From Macrophomina tecta (taxonomy: Eukaryota; Ascomycota; Dothideomycetes; Botryosphaeriales; Botryosphaeriaceae): a DNA stretch of 64,000 nucleotides. Below, piece by piece: positions 19,846 to 29,226 of this stretch. The stretch covers positions 62,001-126,000 of the forward strand of contig JAKSGN010000010.1 of NCBI GenBank assembly GCA_024180945.1, in the 5' to 3' direction. The notes beneath the pieces are model-generated. The model searched no databases and had not been told where the DNA came from. It worked only from the letters and a program-made list of their open reading frames with translations. The stretch's first letter is position 1. Each line of letters starts with the position of its first letter. Made by a program: the position numbers and the translations under genes.

Positions 19846-21590
19846 TTATTGGCACGCAACTGTTTCCGCTGGTAGACTATATCCCTTCGCACCTGGTATC
19901 GGAAAGTCGGCATGTTGAGTTTCTCGTCCGGTATCCACTGGAGTGTGCGATTCTGGATGGTTGCCGTACCGTGCCGACAAAGAATCCTCGCTAACTCTCG
20001 GAGGGAGTCGTAGTCTGCCTGTTCGCGCGCAGAGGTTCCTTGGTGGTGGCGCTCGACAAGTGTCGTATTCTTAGTTACTGGGAGTTCGTACTTCTTTCCG
20101 TTTTGTTCGATCCGGATTTCCCAAAGAGTATTCTGGCGCCATTCCCAGAGGACTGTCAAGGCAAGGCTTCTTTGATGCGGAATCCAGATGGTCCTGAGGT
20201 TGCCCCATTCGTCATGTAAGTGCTTGCTAATGCCGTATCTTTCGGCAAGAACTTCCAATGAGATGAGGGTATCCCATTTATCGGACAGCATCGGAGGGTC
20301 CCCTGACCGTACGCTATCGCCGCTTTCGGTCGTGCTCTCGTAGAGTTCTCCTGTTTCGCTGTTGACCAGTTCTTCGTCCAAGGGGAAACTGTCGATAATA
20401 TCGTCGGTCTCGATGACTTCCTCGTTCCTAGTCATCATACCGAATTGTCGCGGTTCGTGGGGGTACCATCCCGATATGTCCTTGCTGCTTTGGTGTGTCT
20501 GACAGTCATCGTTGTAGCAGGCTGTCCAGTGCAGCATATCGTGATTGTCTTGACGGGATGCAACCGATGCTTCGCGTTGAGCGCTCGAGGTCTGCTTTCC
20601 ATCCTTCTTGTTGCGAGGGTTCTGCGGGCACTTAGGAGAGAAGTGCTTGTCACTTCCGCAGGTGATGCAGAGTCGATCCTTGTAGCGCTGTTTTTGCTCG
20701 TCCGTCCAGTTCGGGTTAGGTCCTTTGGGCTTCTTGTTTCGACCGTTGTTGTTGCCCTTCTTGGAGTCCTGTCTGTTGGCCGCGTCGAGGGCCATAGCGT
20801 CTCCGCCTTCGAGGGTTGTTCTTTCACGGCGAGGTTTCGAGGTGTTGGCTTGTCGGGAACCCATTTTCCATTCGTACATGCGACCGTCGATCTGAGACGC
20901 AAGGTCTACCATCTTTTGAAAGGTGGCCGGGTATTCGTGGGTAATCATGTTCTTCTTGACTTCTTCCTTCAGGCCTTTGTAGAAGAGGTCGCGGAAAGTC
21001 TCGTCTGACCATTCGAGGTAGGCTGCAAGCTGTTGAAACTTGGTTGCGTAGACAGCTACAGATCCCAATTGTTTAACGGTCATGATATCGTTGGAGGCTT
21101 TGCGGACTTCATCTCGATCGTTGAAAGTGGCCCTAAGGTTGTCTGCGAATCCCGTATAGGTGCCGAAGATTTCCTTGGTCTTTTCTCGTCTCTTCTCGAG
21201 AGAGTGTTCGTTGGCTAGGTGGTCGCGAAGGTATGGTTCCATCCATGCCTCTGCCGTTCCTCTGAGGTAGGTCGATGCGAAGAGTACTTCCTCGGCGTCG
21301 CTGTCGAATTGCGCTTGATTGAACTGGAGGTAGCGTTGCATCTGGAGGAGGAAGGATTGAAGCTTCTTCCTGTCCCCATCGAACTTCTCGGGTGCCGCTA
21401 CTTTAACCTTAGTAGCGCTCCGCTTTGTCGTATGCTCGATCAGTCGAGCGTTCTGAGCCTTCAGCTCCTCGATGAGCTGCAAGAGCTCAGCTCTGGTGGG
21501 CTCCGTTTGCTGTGTGGGCTGAGCTGGCCCCTGGGCACCCTGAACCTGACCCTCGACCGGGTCGACCTCCATCTGAGATCCTGGTGCCAT
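19752..21590 (-). CDS. gag: Gypsy Gag polyprotein
   Basis: 612 aa from ATG at 21590. An N-terminal glutamine/proline-rich stretch with a short coiled coil (ELLQLIEELKAQNARLIEH) leads into the retrotransposon Gag capsid fold (PEKFDGDRKKLQSFLLQMQ, then TYLRGTAEAWMEPYL and FYKGLKEEVKK, residues about 70-230). A CCHC zinc knuckle (CITCGSDKHFSPKC) lies near residues 307-320 and packages RNA. The remaining ~290 residues, including WYPHEPRQFG and an acidic patch, are a C-terminal extension. The frame ends KPKN-TAG. The slippery heptamer A_AAA_AAC sits directly before that stop and sends a fraction of ribosomes into pol. Confidence 0.93.
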   Translation of the reverse strand: MAPGSQMEVDPVEGQVQGAQGPAQPTQQTEPTRAELLQLIEELKAQNARLIEHTTKRSATKVKVAAPEKFDGDRKKLQSFLLQMQRYLQFNQAQFDSDAEEVLFASTYLRGTAEAWMEPYLRDHLANEHSLEKRREKTKEIFGTYTGFADNLRATFNDRDEVRKASNDIMTVKQLGSVAVYATKFQQLAAYLEWSDETFRDLFYKGLKEEVKKNMITHEYPATFQKMVDLASQIDGRMYEWKMGSRQANTSKPRRERTTLEGGDAMALDAANRQDSKKGNNNGRNKKPKGPNPNWTDEQKQRYKDRLCITCGSDKHFSPKCPQNPRNKKDGKQTSSAQREASVASRQDNHDMLHWTACYNDDCQTHQSSKDISGWYPHEPRQFGMMTRNEEVIETDDIIDSFPLDEELVNSETGELYESTTESGDSVRSGDPPMLSDKWDTLISLEVLAERYGISKHLHDEWGNLRTIWIPHQRSLALTVLWEWRQNTLWEIRIEQNGKKYELPVTKNTTLVERHHQGTSAREQADYDSLRELARILCRHGTATIQNRTLQWIPDEKLNMPTFRYQVRRDIVYQRKQLRANKWTNWKQAYLQVNEWKDYMHSEVYGYPKPKN

Positions 21591-21671
21591 TGCTGTTTCC
21601 TAAACTCGTTAGGGGGTGATACCTTACCCGATGAGACTTGATCTCGGAACCTTCCTCTCCTTGCAAGGATG

Positions 21672-21681
21672 GTGGTCAAAG
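21672..21681 (-). other. Candidate self-primed primer-binding site
   Basis: Directly after the 5' LTR the sense strand reads CTTTGACCACC, not the TGG start expected for a tRNA-primed element. Its TTGACCAC core is the exact complement of GTGGTCAA in the LTR (plus 21856-21863), which lies at the expected 5' end of the transcript. Tf1/sushi-type elements prime with their own RNA 5' end in this way. Eight base pairs is short, so this is inference. Confidence 0.35.
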
Positions 21682-22123
21682 TGTAACGAGCGGGCCTCTG
21701 CCTCTAAGGATCCAAACACCGAAGAGGGAGAAAACCTGTCGAAGGATTTCCTTGAGTGGGTACAAGAAGAGGGTGAGAGCAAGTCGAACACGTGACAAGA
21801 CTGAGCACTGCGTGCGAAGGCCGTGTTACTAACAATGTGCGAATTGTTATTGAAGTTGACCACGAAGGTCAAAGCTATCTAAAGAGTGTGGTTTATATAA
21901 TAGTGGGAGAGTGTATACAATCTGATAGTTCATGGGTTCATTCTGCCAAGCGGTTGAACGTCTGAACTTCGCGAGTTCAGGAGTTCAGAGTGCCAAGGCT
22001 CTGAACAGTTGAACCGGGAGTCACGTGACTCCTTGCCGGTGGATCTTTCTCGCGGGCGCGTAGGCGCCCCGCTTGTCCTTCTTATCCTTCTTACCCAGGT
22101 CCTGTGTAGGCTGCGCCGTAACA
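21682..22123 (-). repeat. Gypsy 5' LTR
   Basis: Appears base-for-base the same as the LTR at 14288-14729. As the 5' LTR it should drive gag-pol: TTATATAA (plus 21893-21900) would place the RNA start near plus 21863-21870. Its outer flank repeats CCGCC. Confidence 0.95.
21893..21900 (-). promoter_or_regulatory. TATA box of the gypsy 5' LTR
   Basis: TTATATAA on the element's sense strand, followed about 25-30 bases later by a GACCTTCGTGGTCAAC start region. It is the only good TATA match in the LTR. An equivalent copy sits in the other LTR at 14499-14506. Confidence 0.55.
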
Positions 22124-22128
22124 CCGCC

Positions 22129-23860
22129 AGGGACGGAGATAAGTTGACGGGAATCAGGGCAGCCCGCAGTTATGGTTTGCAGGATGGCTACCCTTCAGGC
22201 TTAACTCCATCTAGAACGTTAGAGTAGTCTTCTCGGCAGAGCTTGGTCGGCAATTTCTCCTTGTGTGGGATTCTATATATGTGCTATAGGCATGACGAAG
22301 GGATATGAGCATATGCCTCCCAAATTATTTTAATCTTTTTGCAGCACCACAACGCGGAGATCAAATTCAGACGTCTCCAAGTCTACTACTACGAGCTGCA
22401 ATAGCCTTGCGAACCATATTAACCTGACCATAGGAGGCTTAGGCAAAAGATTTTCTTAAATTCAAAAGCCTGCTAATTTGGCAAAGAGACTGCGCCGCGG
22501 CTTCTCAGTTCTTTAGCAAAAGCTGCCACGCAGTCCAACCCTAGCTCTGCGATCCCCAAATCGCGAACCTTACTCAGACAGTACAACTCTAGATATCCGG
22601 GTCGTTTGTATGAGTCTTCAAGCCCCGTTACAGGTTGCTGATTCGACAGCTTGTTATCAGGGGGTGCATCTGAATGAAATGGAGCTGTGAGTCACTAAAT
22701 TCTGCGTTTGGTCATATTTTCGATGCTCCTTCATGCTAACAGAAAGCCTGAGCGGGCCTGTTGCACCAGATATGCCAGGTTTTCTCTCCCTCGTCGAACA
22801 AGGTCACCGTCAACAAGGGCTTCTTTATTCGAACACTATCTCGCCGCGTCGATCATGATGGTTACATCATCTATTATCAGCACCTTTTGGGTAGACAATC
22901 CGTTACCATTTTGCTCACGATACTGGAGCGTTATTAGCAACACCAATGAATGCTACTAGAGACCTACCGCGCTCATGGTACCCGCTGCTTGCACCGGTTA
23001 CTCTTTGGCTGCTTTTTAGTGGTTTAATCAGCATAGGCACTGGCCCCATCAGATTTCGGCGATCGCCCTCGCTTTTCTCGCGGGGATCGAGTTATCGCTA
23101 GTCCTAAAGGCTGATCTGGAGCACATTATCAGGAATGCCTTAACTTGGAGCATGTTCTCCAGGCTGATAGTGAGCGCCATCATGGATCGCCGAAAGGTCT
23201 CCCGAGGCGGGGGTTAGCCCGTCCGAATAGAAAGAAAAGATTTCCGCACTTCATTTCGACCGCATTTGTTGCAATTGGTGATCACAGTCCACTAAGTAAT
23301 GGATGTTAAGGGGGAGGATATTTCTTAAGACAATGGTGCTTTCAGTGACATGTGTATTCGCTTGGTCTTAGCCAATGCGCATAGAGTTCGCTAAGTTTTG
23401 GATGAGATTCTGCTTTCAGTTTATTAATTTTGCACGAGATGTCTGTTTGCAACAACAGTGCGTTCTTACTGGACATTCCAGTTGTTCATACTGATTTGGA
23501 ATGCTAAAATGGAGCAAAGTCCTACTAAATTTCCAGGAGGTTTTTGCTCAGCTGGAGTGTTATTCAACATCCGTAATCAAAACTCCAAATCAAATCCCAT
23601 GTCATACAGTAGGATCAGCAAGATGCATTCCTTACAGAGAAAATCCGAGGACCTGTTCAATACAGTAGGGGCAGTTCCATTGCTCAGCGATTTGACTCAA
23701 CCAGTGCTGTAAGACTTTGTAATGAGTAGAGAATGAATTGACGATGCTACTGAAGAGTGTAACGAGTGGTGGGGGAGGATCCCCTTTATACTACAGTGTC
23801 GGGCTAGTAAGCCGCGGATAGTCCTGTAACGCTTAATGTTTGACATGATTTAACAACTTT
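22129..23860. other. Intergenic region after the gypsy element
   Basis: No supported gene. Short frames at 22708-22959 and 23458-23712 lack protein-like composition. The joined sequence across the insertion (…AACTTCCGCC + AGGGACGG…) gives no obvious gene, so the element landed in non-coding DNA. Confidence 0.45.
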
Positions 23861-24046
23861 AACGGCATTAAAACACCAAGATTTGGTTGAATAATCGATA
23901 TTCTATGGCTGCGAATAGCCTCAGTTGAGTTTGGTGTTGCAACCCCTGCCGCCCTAATCGCGTTAAAAGGCCCTCACGGAGCGAGTACATACCTGGCCAA
24001 CGAGTACATAGTCCGTCCCGAACCGTCACTACGCTGCGTGACCATG

Positions 24047-26253
24047 TTATAATTCCGAGTCCATGTCGGTACCCTCCACTAATCCGCTCTCCGGCGTGCA
24101 ATCTGCATCCACTTCCGTATTCGCCTGAGTCGCAGACAGCTCGATGCTTTCTGGTACCCACCCGTATCTTTCATGCATTCTGCCTCCAGGGCCCGGCTGA
24201 CCCTCGCCTTCCGGGCCCTCATCCTCACTTCCTCCACTCATCACACCGCTATTTTTGCCTGGTGATTCCGGATGTGGGAGCCTTCTACTTTCTTGCGCTT
24301 GCGCCTGCACCGCCGCGTCTTCGACAGGATCGCTCTTGTCGGTCGCCGTGTCAAGTATTATTGCCGTTGGGCGGTGACCTTCGTATGCCAGCCCGTCTTC
24401 GCTTCCGCAGTATGATTCCGTCTCGGTGGTATCTTCAGAGCTCACACGAGGCGCCGCCCTTCCCACATACCGTTGCGCCTCGGCAACACTATGTGCTTCC
24501 TTCCCAGTGTCATTCCCTCTTGCGGCTTTCCCCCATTCGCCTTGCTGTGCAGTAGAATTACTAAGTATACCTCCCACAGAGCGGCCGCCGCTTGATCGTG
24601 CCGAGCGTCTGACCCTTTGGAACCGAAGCGGGTCAACCACACTACCCTTAGTACTCTCACTAGCCTGCTCATCTGCCTTTATCATATTTCCAAGTTCTTG
24701 CTTTCCCTTAACACTCTGAGATCCTATTTTACTTACATCACCCGCCCTTTTGAGCACTTGCGTTTCTTGATCCTCTTTCCATCTCCTGTGTAGGGCTTCG
24801 ACCCGCTCAAGATCAGTCATGATCTTTTTAGCAGCACCTTCGATTTTTCTGATAGCTGTTTCTTCTGTTTGGAGAAGCCTCATGTAGCCACTCTCCACCC
24901 CCTCATCAACCTCATTCACGGCATTCTCCATTTTCTCAGAGATCTCTTCTAGAACCTCCTTCAAAACCTTATTCTTCTCTTCGTGAATCTCTATCAAAGC
25001 GTCCTCCTTCTCTTCCGAAACCGCAAACTGGGCTTCCCCAACGATATCCTCGTCCTCGAGATACTGTTCCGCCACGTCCGGAAACTGTTCACGGACAACT
25101 GGCAGTATCACATTCGGGAGCATTTCGAGCAGCGTAGCTTCTAAGAGTGCTGGTAGCATTTCCCTTACAGCATTCTGTACTGCATCACGCACGACTGAGG
25201 GAAATGAGCCCTCCGCGGCAGCGATTGGAGCTGGAGACTTGGCACTCTCATCTGGTCTGGCTTTGGGCTTGGACGATGCATCCGGAAAGGTCGGTAGCGG
25301 GCTGACGGCCGGCGCGGATAAATTGGTGGGAGAGTTGGTTTTAGAGATGCAGCCAGCAGGGTCGGGGATGATTGCTTTCGAATAGCCGGTTGGCCGCTTC
25401 TTTGGGGGCGAATCAGGGGAGTCTGCAGCAGATTAGAACTCCGCATTCAGCGGCACTCTTGAAAATGATGCGCTGTGCAGGAATCTGCACCGGTCCGGAG
25501 TGCGCGGAAGGATGGGCGCCTCACCTGTTCGAGCTCGTTTACTTTTCGTCTGCCCGGGTCTCGGCGTGTAGGCAGGAGGGAGATCGTCGGGGAGGTCGAA
25601 GACCTCCCAGGTTGTTTCCCGGGCACCGCGACCATTGTATAAGTTGGCCAGTCCTGCAGGCAGTGACATCAACATTCCCTTTTGACCGGCGAGCCGTCCG
25701 ATCGAGTCCAGCATTGCCTCCGGGATCTCCGTTCCCTCAGGGACATAAGTATGGATCATGATCTTGGTAGATCGACACAGTCGCTGGAAGGCTTGGATGG
25801 GTTTCTGATCTTCAGTCTTGGGCGTGAGTTTGGAAACAGTCAGTGGCACAATTACGGAGCCAGGGGAGCTGATCGTCAAAGTTAGAGTGAGCACCTGTGC
25901 GCGTCGACGTATCGAATGCTTTCTGCTGAGGTGGTGCGTGATAGCTGGGCTCATGTCTCCCACGGTGGTGAACCTTCGTGACACGGATTTAAGATTCTGA
26001 AGTGGCACCCGCAGTGAGACCGGTATTCTGCTTTCATGACCTTTGAATGGATATTGACACTGAGGCTGGAGAGTGACGATGCCTTGACGTGGGGCTCCCG
26101 TCTTGTCTGGGTCGTTACCGTCGTCGTCTGCTTATCAAATGTGAGGGACAGAATGCATGGACACCATGAACCGTCGGCTCCATCCTCTTGAGCCACAACG
26201 GAGCGCTCTTGGAAGAATGGGTTCGAAGCAGAAGAGGGGGTGCGTCGAGGCAT
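24047..26253 (-). CDS. Large hypothetical protein, 686 aa (three exons)
   Basis: My model: exon 1 26253-26172, exon 2 26127-25525, exon 3 25422-24047, with introns of 44 bp (donor GTTCAT, weak) and 102 bp (donor GTGAGG, branch CTAAT, acceptor TGCAG). All phases agree. The N-terminus (MPRRTPSSASNPFFQERS) leads to a basic region and then QAFQRLCRSTKIMIHTYVPE...LYNGRG...LPPAYTPRPG. After a Ser/Pro-rich linker comes an acidic, coiled-coil segment (EEKNKVLKEVLEEISEKMEN and onward) and a low-complexity acidic tail. There is no signal peptide or membrane helix. I do not recognise the family. A nuclear or scaffold protein would fit the composition, but that is a guess. An in-frame extra intron near residue 90 is possible. 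Confidence 0.6.
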
Positions 26254-27465
26254 GGTTTGACACGTTTTCACGCAAGTACGGGGCTGAGACACGTAATATC
26301 AGCTTAGGAATGCATTGATGAATCATTAATGAGCGCCCCGCGATAGCGGTGTTCCCTCCCACCCGGGCTTTTTCTTGGAACGAGCAGCCCTGGCTCCATT
26401 TCACGTCGTCTTGACGGCGCGCAAGACGCAATGGCGACTAAATCCAAGGGTACACCATCACGTAGACCAATCTCCGCGGTCGACCAAATCTGGCAGGATC
26501 CCTCCCGGAAGAACTGGTGTCCAACAATTCTACCACCCCCTCCCGAAAGAGGGCCCTGTGACACCACAGGGATAGCAGCATTAGAGCCGGAATGGACCAG
26601 CTCTCCGTTCGAGAAAATCTGCCCAGCTGGAGGTCTTTCGACATCGATGTCCCACTAGTATTGCCCAGCCGTCACGCCCAAACAGCTATGATCTCTCCCC
26701 TGACTCACAAGCTGTTCACACGCAACAGCTAAGCAACTCCAGCACGGCATCAGTGTCGAAGAACACTACAGCTCGACGCCCACTAAGTAGCTCTCACCAC
26801 TTCATCCAACCTCCAATATCCGGTGACCACACTTGCCCCTCGAGGGCCGGCAAGAGACTCAGCAGGACGCGCGAGAGACGTGCTAGAGCCTTTGCCGCCC
26901 CCAAGGCACCTCTGAAGGCTCCTCAGCGGTTATCATCAGACGACAAGTGTGGGCGGAAAGGGCAGGACGAAGGTGGCGGCCAGAACGCGGAACGAGAAAT
27001 CTGGTCGGTTTGGAGAATGGAGGCGAGGGCCGGGGAGGGTAGATGAAGGGGATGTGACGAGACTATCTGCGCAAGTGAGTGAGAGGACACGTACAGCAAA
27101 GGAAGGTGGTTCCAAGGGTCGAGGGTCCAAACCGGCCGTTAGGGGAGACTGGGGGATGAGAAGTGATGATAAGACGCGCGGTGTTAGGATGGTTTCAATA
27201 GGTTGAAGTGGTCGGGGTGTCGGGGTGACTCGGGGAAATTGGGGTTGGCGGGGAAAGCGCATGATCTCGACTAACGCCAAGCAACGCCATCCCGATCCGG
27301 CCGAACACCACCCGAGTCTACCGCCTTATGAGCTCGGAAATTGAAAAAACCACCGCCTCGCAGCGAGAACGAATTTTTGGAATTACGCCTTACAACCACG
27401 AATAATCGCCCTGCAACACGTACTAAGCCCGCTCTACTGGCAATCCGCTATCGCCCAGTACCGGA
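26254..27465. other. Region upstream of LINE copy, no certain gene
   Basis: Frames on both strands (for example plus 26431-26658 and 26753-27046, minus 26936-27280) are arginine/proline-rich and overlap one another, so none is convincing. Part of this stretch may be the 5' UTR of the LINE whose ORF1 begins near 27484. Confidence 0.35.
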
Positions 27466-27483
27466 TTGTCCGCTATGGCGGTC

Positions 27484-29006
27484 GCCGACGCCTTGCGACC
27501 GGGCGGTAACGCCCTTTCACTCTACGAGCACGCCGACAACTTAGGACCCAGGCAAAGCAGCTTCTTGACGATGCAGGCGACCACAGACGCAGCTTCTGCT
27601 ACCACACCATCGCCCCGCTTATCGAAAGTGCCATCAAGCTGTGCGACAAGGCCCTCAGACAACCGACGCCGGCCAAGCTAAAGGCAGCTATGCACTCAGT
27701 TCTTCAGACAGCCACAGCCATCAAGAATGACACGAAGGCAATCAAGCGCACCACTGACTCCATCAATACGGCAGACCCTCTAACGCAGCGGACCACACAG
27801 CAGAGCCCTATGACCTGGGCTCGAGTAGCAGCGATGCGAACGACAGCGACAGCGCAAACGAAGCCCAACCTCGCGCCGAGCCTGACCGAGAAATGTCGCT
27901 AATTGGTGATCAAGCTTACAGACCCGCAGATGATTAGCCACCTTCGCTCGCGGCCCCCGACACACCTGAAAGAACGCATTAACCGTGCCCTGAAGTCGCA
28001 GACGGGCCCCAGTGTAAACAAGATCCAGGTAATCGCGGCCAAGCAGCTTCGAAGCGGGGACGTTGCGGTATACACAAAGAACCAACAGGAGAAGGAAACA
28101 TTGCAGGAAAGCGCACACAGCTGGGCGGGGACTTTTGGAGACACAGCCCGGGTAGTCACGCAGACGTACGGCGTCATCGTGCACGGCGTACATACCAAGT
28201 CAATAGACCCCTCAGACATGGACAATGCCATCAAGCTGCTTCAAGCGGAGAACAAGTCACTACTCCCCAATGGTGAAATCAAATACGTAGGCTGGCTAAC
28301 CAAGGCTTCCACCAACAAGAAGGCGTCGTCGCTGGTAGTGGAGTTCAGCAGGGCGGAGGACGCCAACGCAGCGATCACCGGAGGGATGGTGTGGCAAGCG
28401 GAGATGCTCTCGTGCGAGCTCTACGATCGGACGTGCAAAGTCAAGCAGTGCTTCAACTGCCAAAAGTATGGTCACATAGGAACCCAGTGTCAAGCACCGC
28501 AAGCCTGTGGCTACTGCGCAGGCCAACACAGCTCCAAGGACTGCAGCCAGAAGGAGGACCCGAGCGCGGAGCGCAGGTGCGCCGCGTGCAAGCGCTCTCA
28601 CACGGCGTGGAGCGCGGCCTGTCCAGAGAGGGAGAAGGAGAAGGACAGCGTTGAACGAGCCAAGGCCATGAGGCCTTTTCTTCACCCGGAAAACATCAGC
28701 AAGAGGCCGCTAGTACTAACGCAAGCACCAACACAAACAACTCAAACCGCTGAACAGACGACGAATCAAAGGTCGGCAGTCCTAGCAGGACGCCCGACCA
28801 GGAAGCGCGGAAGACCGAGGTCACCGCAAACCGAATCCGAAGACACCGTGCTGAGGGGAGAGAGGCAAGAAGAGATCGATAGCCTGATCAGAGCAAGCCA
28901 GCAGCTCTGGGAGGAGGCGCTGGCCATGTCAGGCAGGCAAGCCGCGAAAGTTCAGCAGTCAAACACACAGCCACCTAGCAACGGGATTACGATGCTCGAT
29001 GACTAA
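27484..29006 (+). pseudogene. LINE ORF1 (Gag-like, CCHC), degraded
   Basis: Reading begins MAVADALRPGGNALSLYEHA at 27484, shifts frame near 27550-27560 (KQLLDDAGDHRRSFCY...), then meets a TAA at 27900-27902 (CGC TAA TTG). The rest runs open from 27903 to 29006. The C-terminal half has three zinc knuckles: CFNCQKYGHIGTQC, CGYCAGQHSSKDC and CAACKRSHTAWSAAC, which bind the element RNA. A basic GRPRSPQ stretch follows. One frameshift and one stop make it non-functional as it stands, although the damage is light. Confidence 0.75.
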
Positions 29007-29221
29007 AGACAGACAGCTGTCCACCTTGCAGTACAACGTCATGAGATCCAGAGCCAAGGTGATGGCGCCCCTTTTCCGGGACAGGCGGATGCGCGAGTTT
29101 GATATCATCGCCGTGCAGGAACTATGGAAGAACCCCTTCCGAAATACGACACACCATCCGTTGAAGAAGGAGTTTCAATTACTACATCCGAACGGTCCTG
29201 CCCGGCAGTGGTGTATTCGGT
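27484..29221 (+). mobile_element. Tad1-like LINE, 5' part (ORF1 and start of ORF2), interrupted
   Basis: Contains a gag-like ORF1 with three zinc knuckles and the first ~70 codons of ORF2 (endonuclease start). Similarity to LINE ORF2 stops at about 29216-29221, where a pogo-type transposase region begins. The remaining endonuclease, reverse transcriptase and tail are not found directly beyond that transposase. The 5' boundary is uncertain. Confidence 0.75.
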
Positions 29222-29226
29222 ATTGA
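28999..29226 (+). pseudogene. LINE ORF2 N-terminus (endonuclease/exonuclease/phosphatase domain), truncated
   Basis: LSTLQYNVMRSRAKVMAPLF and FDIIAVQELWKNPFRNTTHH are the opening motifs of the apurinic-type endonuclease of LINE ORF2 (catalytic Asn and Glu visible in QYNV and VQEL). Homology ends near codon 70 at the junction with the pogo sequence. Its ATG overlaps the ORF1 stop in ATGACTAA. Confidence 0.75.

Larger units (their letters stand above)
14288..22123 (-). mobile_element. Complete Ty3/gypsy (chromovirus) LTR retrotransposon
   Basis: Two 442-bp LTRs (14288-14729 and 21682-22123) that I could not tell apart by eye bound the element. A 5-bp duplication, CCGCC, sits outside both (14283-14287 and 22124-22128). 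Reading the minus strand, the order is 5' LTR, short leader, gag (21590-19752), pol in the -1 frame with protease, reverse transcriptase, RNase H, integrase and chromodomain, a polypurine tract, and the 3' LTR. Total length is 7836 bp. Open gag and pol plus matching LTRs suggest a recent, possibly still mobile insertion. It also carries a plus-strand antisense gene (14830-15629). Confidence 0.95.
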
